Shown here: positions 1 through 5,794 of the stretch, one piece after another | Layout: each line of letters opens with the position of its first letter | Numbering within the stretch: position 1 is the first letter of the stretch | NCBI GenBank assembly: GCA_016182785.1 | Contig: JACPFU010000004.1 | Coordinates: 124,001 to 188,000, forward strand | Reading direction: 5' to 3' | Length of the DNA stretch: 64,000 nt | DNA from: Lysobacterales bacterium | GTDB taxonomy: Bacteria; Pseudomonadota; Gammaproteobacteria; Xanthomonadales; Ahniellaceae | Notes under the pieces: model-generated | Databases searched by the model: none | Told to the model about the DNA's origin: nothing | What the model saw: the letters and a program-made list of their open reading frames with translations, nothing else | Translations under genes and position numbers: made by a program

Positions 1-2
1 AG

Positions 3-167
3 CTGTCCAGCGTGAGCCCGGTGAAGTGGGCGGTGCTCGCGATCGAGGGCGCGATCTGGCGCGGCTTCTCGTTCGCGGAAATGGCCACGCCGGTCGCGAT
101 CCTGCTTGCGACCGGCGCGGTCTGCGGTCTTGCCGGCGCCTGGCGGATCACGCGTCAGCCGAGCTGA
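3..167 (+). CDS. ABC-2 type transporter permease, C-terminal fragment
   Basis: Only the last 54 residues are present; the gene begins before the window. The visible sequence (LSSVSPVKWAVLAIEG, then a hydrophobic stretch and a short basic tail) resembles the end of ABC-2 family permeases, where an SPVKWA-type motif precedes the last membrane helix. That helix covers roughly residues 31-47 of the fragment, followed by WRITRQPS and the stop. The substrate cannot be told from this piece. The family call rests on motif resemblance only. Confidence 0.5.
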   Translation: MSSVSPVKWAVLAIEGAIWRGFSFAEMATPVAILLATGAVCGLAGAWRITRQPS

Positions 168-224
168 GTTTCTCCGCGTTCGGCGAGTGCGCCCTTCGAC
201 CTCCTCAGGGCGCACGGTTCGGGT

Positions 225-1070
225 TCACGGGTCCGGGACGAAGCCGGCGAAGGCGCGGGGCTCTTCGGGTTCCCAGCGCGGGCGGCGGATGACACCGCGC
301 TCGACCAGGTGCTCGAAGGTGTCGTACTGCACCTGGACGATTTCATCCGGGTGCGTCGAGCGGCGCTCGAACTGCGTGCTGCGGACCTCGGACCACTCGC
401 GGTGGCCGTGCGCGGTGCCGAGTTCGGAGGCGAATTCCTCGCTGCGCTCGCGTTTGGCGTCGGCCATCGGCTGGTCGCGCGATGCATCCAGGCCGGCTTC
501 GGCGGAGGGTGCCGGCGCTGCGCGTTGCGCCATGGCATCGGCTTCATTGGCGCCGCCCGGCGCCATCGACTTGCGACGCCATTCGTCGCCGCGGTAGACC
601 GGGGGCGGCGGCGGTACGTACGCCGGCACGCGCTCACGGAACACGGCGATGCCGATCACGCCGACGTTCTGCGGCCGGCCGGTGCGTGCGGCGTAGCTCG
701 CTTCCGGCGCACTGAACACGAATTGCGCCACCTCGGACATCGATTTGCGCCAGCCGTTGATCTCGGCGCGTTCATAGGGACCGAGCACATAGCCGCCCTG
801 GTACGGATCGGCGGTTTCGCCGGTGACGGCATTGACGCCGTCGACCGAGAGCACCGCCATCACGCGCTCGCCGGTGCGGTTTTGCATCAACACCGCGTAT
901 CGATGCCCGGGTTCGCCAGCGACATAGGCGTGGCCGCGACGATGGTGCAGATCGAGCACCGCACCGGTGTCGCGGTCGACCACTTGCAGGTCAACCAGGT
1001 TGTGGACATGCGCCGTGGCCGTGGTGGACAGGACCAGGGAACCGAGCAGTGCAGCGAACAGCGATTTCAT
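225..1070 (-). CDS. Secreted protein of unknown function
   Basis: Predicted product of 281 residues. The start at 1070 is chosen because a GGAGG lies five bases upstream and the protein then begins with a clean signal peptide (MKSLFAALLGSLVL, Ala-x-Ala near residue 20). A more upstream in-frame ATG at 1097 lacks this. Residues 25-140 form a compact region containing RYAVLMQNRTGER; residues 150-160 hold a proline run; the C-terminal half is charged and low in complexity, ending in a Tyr/Arg/Glu-rich block. I recall similar C-terminal blocks (GTAHG...FERRS, QVQYDTF) in conserved secreted proteins of Xanthomonadales, but know of no function. It probably acts in the periplasm or outside the cell. 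Confidence 0.7.
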   Translation of the reverse strand: MKSLFAALLGSLVLSTTATAHVHNLVDLQVVDRDTGAVLDLHHRRGHAYVAGEPGHRYAVLMQNRTGERVMAVLSVDGVNAVTGETADPYQGGYVLGPYERAEINGWRKSMSEVAQFVFSAPEASYAARTGRPQNVGVIGIAVFRERVPAYVPPPPPVYRGDEWRRKSMAPGGANEADAMAQRAAPAPSAEAGLDASRDQPMADAKRERSEEFASELGTAHGHREWSEVRSTQFERRSTHPDEIVQVQYDTFEHLVERGVIRRPRWEPEEPRAFAGFVPDP

Positions 1071-1132
1071 GATAGCCTCCGTCGTGGTGTGAGCCATGCA
1101 ACGGGTGGGTGTCGGAAACGGGGTTCGGGGTT

Positions 1133-2869
1133 CTACTCGAAGCTGTTCGCGAACAGCGGCGATTCAGCCGAGGTGGCGGCCACCGCCCACGAGAAGCCGT
1201 CGCTGGTGCGGTGCTCCCAGCCCCACTTGCGCCACGGACTGACGCGGAATGCGGCCAGTCCCGATGCCGGTCCGGCGGGGCGGATCCAGTAGTTCACGCC
1301 GAGGTCGTAGGTGTCGTACAGCGCCTCGACGGTGGCCGCGAGTTGCGCATCGCGCGGGCCGAGCAGCGCGCCGAAGTAGTCGGCCCAGGCGATCGCGGCG
1401 GTGACTTCGAGCGCGTGTTCCTCGTCATGCAGCGGGCCTTCGACGGCGAAGTCGGTCCCGTCGTGCTCGATCACGTAGCGGGGCGCCAGGTCCAGGCCGA
1501 AGTTGCCGTCCTCGGTGCGCAGCGCGCTGCGCAGGAAGGTGCCGGAGCGGCGGATCATGTGGCCGGTGGCGGCATCCTCGGCGGTGCTGTAGGCGCGCCG
1601 CAGGGCGTCGGTCAGCAGCGCCGTCATCCAGGTCGATGCGCCATAGGCGGCGCTGTCCCAGTCGCCGGCGTGCTGGTCGCCGGTGTGATACCAGCCGCCG
1701 TCCACGCGCACCACGGGGATGCCGGCGGGCACACCGTTCTGGTGATCGGCGAGCGCGGCGACGATGGCATTGACGCTGTCGCGGCGGGTGGTGTTGCCGG
1801 TGATCTCGTAGTCGATCGCGTGCGCCATCAGCTTGAACGCAGCCGAGCGTTCGGTCCAGAAATTCAACGCGCTGCTCCAGGCATGGGCGCTGCCGTTGTG
1901 GGCGTTCGCGGTGCTGGTGATGGTCGCGAGGAAGGTGTCGTCGCCGGTGGCCCAGAAGGCATAGGCCAGCGACTCGTTGAAGGCGTACTTGTTGTCGTCG
2001 GGCTTCAGCGTGAACAGGCCGCTGGCGTTGACGCGGGCGCGATAGAAGTCCGCATGGCGCACGGCTTCGCGCAGGGGTTTCAGGAAGCCGCTGCGGAAGT
2101 GCAGGGTGAACATGGTCGCGGCGCGGTCGTACAGCCACGGCTCGTAGTCGGTCTTGTAGGGGCACAGCGAGGTGACCAGCGGGTCGTCCTGGTTGATCAC
2201 GGTGTAGAAGTTGTTCTTCAGCGCGCGGTCGGCCTCGGTGTAGCCGGGCCAGGTCTCGATCGCGTCCATCGCGGCGGGATCGTCGCGGGTCGCGGGCATG
2301 TCGGCGGGAACCGGTACGGCACGGGTCGGGCGCAACGCGCCCCGGCTCAGCCAGCTGGCCGGCAGCGTGGCAAAGACGTTCGGCTCGAACACGTTGTCGC
2401 CGCTGACGAAGCTGCCGCTGCTGACCTGATGCCAGGTCGTCGCCCGCAGCGCACGACTGGGACGGTGCAATGTACGCGGCGTCGCGCCCCATTCCACGGT
2501 GATGCGCTTGGCATTGGCTGGGTTCGCGAAGCTCACCTCGACCTGCACCAGCGCCACCCGCACCGATTGGCCATCGATGCCGGCGTTGCTGCGGTGCCGC
2601 CACGGCGTCAGCTGCTGCACGTAGGCGGGGATCTCGATGCCGCCATCGAGCACGCGCAGCGTCGATAGCCCGGCCGCAGTGATCGACCCGCGCGGGAGCG
2701 GCACGCCGAAGCCGGCCACCGTCGGCACATTCGCGACCACGACCTCGGTCGCGTGCAGGTCCACTTCGATCGAACCGACTGGCACCGCCGGCGCCATGAA
2801 CGGCTCGACCGCCGCGACCGTTCCAGCCAGCACCAACAACCACCCACCCAGCCATGTCTTGACGTGCAT
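1133..2869 (-). CDS. Secreted lyase-like (alpha/alpha-toroid) protein with F-A-N-S-F-E C-terminus
   Basis: Predicted product of 578 residues with a signal peptide (MHVKTWLGGWLLVLAGTVAA). The N-terminal third (VAGFGVPLPRGSI, LRVLDGGIEIPAYVQQLTPW) resembles the beta-sandwich start of YetA/PcRGLX-type polysaccharide lyase-like proteins. The rest is rich in Trp, Tyr, Asn and His helical repeats (WSSALNFWTERS, HTGDQHAGDWDS), as expected for an alpha/alpha toroid acting on polysaccharide. Catalytic residues cannot be assigned. The last eight residues are PLFANSFE, a tail shared with two other secreted proteins here (ending at 9583 and 62038). The open frame extends further upstream, but only the Met at 2869 gives a signal peptide. 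It is divergent from ccdAB. Confidence 0.6.
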   Translation of the reverse strand: MHVKTWLGGWLLVLAGTVAAVEPFMAPAVPVGSIEVDLHATEVVVANVPTVAGFGVPLPRGSITAAGLSTLRVLDGGIEIPAYVQQLTPWRHRSNAGIDGQSVRVALVQVEVSFANPANAKRITVEWGATPRTLHRPSRALRATTWHQVSSGSFVSGDNVFEPNVFATLPASWLSRGALRPTRAVPVPADMPATRDDPAAMDAIETWPGYTEADRALKNNFYTVINQDDPLVTSLCPYKTDYEPWLYDRAATMFTLHFRSGFLKPLREAVRHADFYRARVNASGLFTLKPDDNKYAFNESLAYAFWATGDDTFLATITSTANAHNGSAHAWSSALNFWTERSAAFKLMAHAIDYEITGNTTRRDSVNAIVAALADHQNGVPAGIPVVRVDGGWYHTGDQHAGDWDSAAYGASTWMTALLTDALRRAYSTAEDAATGHMIRRSGTFLRSALRTEDGNFGLDLAPRYVIEHDGTDFAVEGPLHDEEHALEVTAAIAWADYFGALLGPRDAQLAATVEALYDTYDLGVNYWIRPAGPASGLAAFRVSPWRKWGWEHRTSDGFSWAVAATSAESPLFANSFE

Positions 2870-2946
2870 CGCGACTTGCCCCCGAATTCTGGTCACGGAC
2901 TGTAACGACTCGCGTTCTTTCGAGCCTGTGACCGACAGCGCGTTGC

Positions 2947-2983
2947 TTGCCACCCATGATGCATGCGCATACCCTGTGCGCAT
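2947..2983 (+). promoter_or_regulatory. Candidate ccdAB promoter with overlapping inverted repeat
   Basis: A TTGCCA hexamer (2947-2952; five of six matches to the -35 consensus) lies 17 bases before TACCCT (2970-2975, a weak -10). A perfect inverted repeat, ATGCGCA (2963-2969) and TGCGCAT (2977-2983), brackets the -10. This is where a CcdA autorepression operator would be expected. The link to CcdA binding is inference. Confidence 0.4.
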
Positions 2984-3007
2984 CCCTCCCGCCGAGCAGG
3001 CAACGCC

Positions 3008-3238
3008 ATGAGCGCCGTGATCAAGAAGGCGACCAATCTCAGCATTCGCGCCGACCTGCTCGCGGAGGCCAAGGCGCTGCGCGTCAACCTGTCGGCGGAA
3101 TTCGAGAAGAGCCTGGCCGAAGTCGTGCGCCGCAAGCGCGAGGAGCAGTGGCTGCTGGAGAACCGCGAGGCCATGGAAGCCTGCAACCGCTTCGTCGCCG
3201 AGCACGGCATCTTTGGCGAAGAGTTCCGGCAGTGGTAG
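3008..3238 (+). CDS. ccdA: Type II antitoxin, CcdA family
   Basis: Predicted product of 76 residues. The N-terminus (KKATNLSIRADLLAEAKAL) is a ribbon-helix-helix DNA-binding segment typical of CcdA, and the C-terminal half (WLLENREAMEACNRFVAEHG...FRQW) is the toxin-binding tail. CcdA neutralises CcdB and represses its own operon together with the toxin. The Met at 3008 is chosen over the upstream one at 2963 because it matches the family N-terminus and leaves the operator-like repeat outside the gene. The stop overlaps the ccdB start by seven bases, indicating translational coupling. Confidence 0.9.
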   Translation: MSAVIKKATNLSIRADLLAEAKALRVNLSAEFEKSLAEVVRRKREEQWLLENREAMEACNRFVAEHGIFGEEFRQW

Positions 3239-3555
3239 TTCGTCGTTTCGATGTCTTCGAAAACCCGAGTCGGCGCGAATCAAGGGCATTTCCCTACGTG
3301 CTGGTGGTGCAGTCCGAGTTGCTCGACGAGATGGCCACCCGCGTCGTCCTGCCGCTGACGCCGGTGCTGTTGCTCCACGGCAAGCCGGTTGCGCGTCTGC
3401 ATCCGCGCGTGGAGATCGACGGCGAGACCTTTGTCGTTTTCGCCCACCTGCTCGGCACCCTGCCCACACAGCACCTCAAGAAGCGCATCGCCAACCTGGG
3501 CGACCAGCAGCACGCCTTCAAGGCCGCGCTCGATCATCTCTTCAGCGGAATCTGA
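3232..3555 (+). CDS. ccdB: Type II toxin, CcdB family
   Basis: Predicted product of 107 residues from a GTG start that overlaps ccdA. Family features are visible: RRFDVFENP at the start, FPYVLVVQSELLDE, RVVLPLTPV, and an end in DHLFSGI. CcdB poisons DNA gyrase. In the F-plasmid protein the last three residues Trp-Gly-Ile are needed for poisoning; here they are Ser-Gly-Ile. I recall Ser in this position in other chromosomal homologues, so whether it still kills is uncertain. The stop is followed after only three bases by the ATG of trpS. Confidence 0.88.
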   Translation: MVVRRFDVFENPSRRESRAFPYVLVVQSELLDEMATRVVLPLTPVLLLHGKPVARLHPRVEIDGETFVVFAHLLGTLPTQHLKKRIANLGDQQHAFKAALDHLFSGI

Positions 3556-3558
3556 CCC

Positions 3559-4911
3559 ATGTCCAGACGTCGTGTCCTCACCGGCATCAAGCCGACCGGT
3601 TCCCCCCATCTCGGCAATTACGTCGGCGCGATCAAGCCCGCGATCGCGGCCAGCCGTGATGCCGCGACCGATTCGTACTTCTTCCTCGCCGACTACCACG
3701 CGCTGATCTCCTGCCAGGACCCGTTGCGCGTGCAGCGCTCGACGCTGGAGATCGCGGCGACCTGGCTCGCGCTCGGGCTCGACCCGGAGCGGGTGACGTT
3801 CTATCGCCAGTCCGACATCCCCGAGATCCCGGAGCTGACCTGGCTGCTGACCTGCGTCACCGGCAAGGGCCTGCTCAATCGCGCGCATGCCTACAAGGCG
3901 GCGGTCGACGCGAACGCGGACGAAGGCGTCGACGCCGACGCCGGCATCAGCGCCGGGCTGTACATGTATCCGGTGCTGATGGCCGCCGACATCCTGATGT
4001 TCAACGCGCACGCAGTGCCGGTCGGCCGTGACCAGGTGCAGCACATCGAGATCGCGCGCGACCTCGGCCAGCGCTTCAACCACATCTACGGTGGCGACTA
4101 CTTCACCTTGCCGGAAGCGCAGGTCGACGAGGGCACAGCGACGCTGGCCGGGCTCGACGGTCGCAAGATGTCGAAGAGCTACGACAACACCATCCCGCTG
4201 TGGGACGAGCCGGCGCTGATGCGCAAGCTGGTGATGGGCATCGTCACCAATTCGCAGGCCCCGGGGGAACCCAAGGATCCCGACGCCTCGCACCTGTTCT
4301 CGATCTACCAGGCCTTCGCCAGCGCCGAGGAAAGTGCGGCGATGCGCGAGCGCTTCGCGCAAGGCATCGGCTGGGGCGAGGCCAAGCAGGCGCTGTTCGA
4401 GCGCATCGACCAGGACATCGCTCCGGCACGCGAGCGCTATCGCCACTACATGGCCCACCCGCAGGAAGTCGAGTCCCTGCTGCTGCGTGGCGCCGAGCGT
4501 GCGCGCGAGCAGTCGCGGCCGTTCATTGCCCGGCTGCGCGAGGCGGTCGGGCTGCGCTCGCTGGCGCAGTCGGGCGCCGCTCTGGCGCAATCGCAGAAGG
4601 TCGCCGAGGGCTTGCAGCCCGAGCTGAAGCAGTATCGCGACAGCGATGGCCAGTTCTATTTCAAGCTCGCCGAGAAATCGGCCGGCGTGCTCGCGCAGAG
4701 CATCGGTTTCGCGAATGGCCGCGAGGCCGGCGCAGCGATCGCGCGCATCAAGCGCGGCGAGGCAGCGATCGCCAATGGCGAACTGGTGCTGGACGCGGCC
4801 GCGGTGGCCTACGTGCCGGATGTGGTCGATCCCGCAGATGCCGCGGCGGCGCTCGCGGCACTGGTCGCGCAGGAGGCCGCAGCCCTGGCGAAGAAGCAGT
4901 CGGCGTCGTGA
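3559..4911 (+). CDS. trpS: Tryptophanyl-tRNA synthetase with C-terminal extension
   Basis: Charges tRNA-Trp with tryptophan in the cytoplasm; an essential class I synthetase. At 450 residues it is longer than the E. coli enzyme (334). The HIGH-type motif is PHLGN (residues 16-20) and the KMSKS motif lies at 203-207; the tryptophan-pocket region includes AGLYMYPVLMAADI. The catalytic and anticodon-binding parts end near residue 340. Residues 355-405 (DGQFYFKLAEKSAG...GREAGAAIARIK) resemble a YegP/DUF1508 unit, followed by an alanine-rich tail. It starts three bases after ccdB, so it may be partly co-transcribed with the toxin-antitoxin pair. Confidence 0.96.
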   Translation: MSRRRVLTGIKPTGSPHLGNYVGAIKPAIAASRDAATDSYFFLADYHALISCQDPLRVQRSTLEIAATWLALGLDPERVTFYRQSDIPEIPELTWLLTCVTGKGLLNRAHAYKAAVDANADEGVDADAGISAGLYMYPVLMAADILMFNAHAVPVGRDQVQHIEIARDLGQRFNHIYGGDYFTLPEAQVDEGTATLAGLDGRKMSKSYDNTIPLWDEPALMRKLVMGIVTNSQAPGEPKDPDASHLFSIYQAFASAEESAAMRERFAQGIGWGEAKQALFERIDQDIAPARERYRHYMAHPQEVESLLLRGAERAREQSRPFIARLREAVGLRSLAQSGAALAQSQKVAEGLQPELKQYRDSDGQFYFKLAEKSAGVLAQSIGFANGREAGAAIARIKRGEAAIANGELVLDAAAVAYVPDVVDPADAAAALAALVAQEAAALAKKQSAS

Positions 4912-5195
4912 ACCTGCTGGCGCTGATCCTGTTCCTGCCCTGGTTCGCGATCCTCGGCAGCGTGTTCTGGTGGTTGCCGCGCGAACGCCCGCGCGGAACC
5001 TGGCGCAACCGCTTCGATGTCATCGCGCTGGTGCTGGCGCTGGCAGCTTCGGTGCTCGGCATGCACGCCGGTCTGGTCACCGACGCCGGCGACCACCATC
5101 CGATCTGGCGTCAGGTGCTGGCCTGCCTCTATGCCTATGGCGCCTTCGTCGGCGTGCTGGTGCTCGCGGCCGTGACGCGCACGCGGCGGCGCTAG
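4908..5195 (+). CDS. Small membrane protein of unknown function
   Basis: Predicted product of 95 residues starting at a GTG that overlaps the trpS stop (GTGA). Three hydrophobic segments are visible: residues 2-21 (LLALILFLPWFAILGSVFWW), about 36-52 (VIALVLALAASVLGMHAG) and about 68-88 (VLACLYAYGAFVGVLVLAAV). A short basic loop (PRERPRGTWRNR) follows the first segment and a TRTRRR tail ends the protein. Length, overlap and composition support a real inner-membrane protein. I do not recognise a function. Confidence 0.7.
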   Translation: MNLLALILFLPWFAILGSVFWWLPRERPRGTWRNRFDVIALVLALAASVLGMHAGLVTDAGDHHPIWRQVLACLYAYGAFVGVLVLAAVTRTRRR

Positions 5196-5218
5196 ACTGG
5201 CTCGACCCGGAGGCCTCG

Positions 5219-5791
5219 ATGCCCGAACGTCCGCCGCTCACCCATCTGCTCGATGCCCTGCGCGACGGCGACCGTGGCGCCCAGAGCCAGCTGTTCGCGC
5301 TGGTCTACGACGAGCTGAAGCGCATCGCGCGCGGGCATCTGCGACGCGGCCGCCAGGGGCTGACGGTGAACCCGAGCACGCTGGTGCACGAGGCCTTCCT
5401 GAAGTTTCACAGCGCCGGTTCCGGCAACTTGCAGAGCTCGGCGCACTTCTACAACGTGATGGCGCAGGCGATGCGCCAGGTGCTGCTGGATCTGGCGCGC
5501 CATCATGCCGCCGAGCGCCACGGCGGCGCGCTGGTGCGCACTGAACTCGGCGACGAGATTCCAGACGAGCTGTCGCTCGACACTCTGCTCGAAGTGGATG
5601 ACGCCCTGACCAAGCTCGCGGTCTGCGATGCCGACCTGGCACAGCTCGTGGAGTGGCATTTTTTTGGCGGCCTGCAGTTCACCGAGATCGCCGCGCTGCG
5701 CGGTCAGAACGAGCGCACCGTGCGTCGCCACTGGGACATGGCGCGCGCGTTCCTGCTCAAGGTGATGCACGGCGACGACGCGGGCGCCTGA
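5219..5791 (+). CDS. ECF-type RNA polymerase sigma factor (TIGR02999/PF07638-like)
   Basis: Predicted product of 190 residues with a good ribosome site (GGAGG, about five bases before ATG). Region 2 contains LFALVYDELKRIARGHLRR and VNPSTLVHEAFLKF, followed by SAHFYNVMAQAMRQVLLDLAR, a signature of this ECF subgroup. Region 4 is a helix-turn-helix (LQFTEIAALRGQNERTVRRHWDMARAFL). It would direct RNA polymerase to a dedicated promoter set. No anti-sigma factor is adjacent. Instead, three bases downstream lies a Ser/Thr kinase gene, as in kinase-linked ECF groups where phosphorylation activates the sigma factor. Confidence 0.92.
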   Translation: MPERPPLTHLLDALRDGDRGAQSQLFALVYDELKRIARGHLRRGRQGLTVNPSTLVHEAFLKFHSAGSGNLQSSAHFYNVMAQAMRQVLLDLARHHAAERHGGALVRTELGDEIPDELSLDTLLEVDDALTKLAVCDADLAQLVEWHFFGGLQFTEIAALRGQNERTVRRHWDMARAFLLKVMHGDDAGA

Positions 5792-5794
5792 GCC

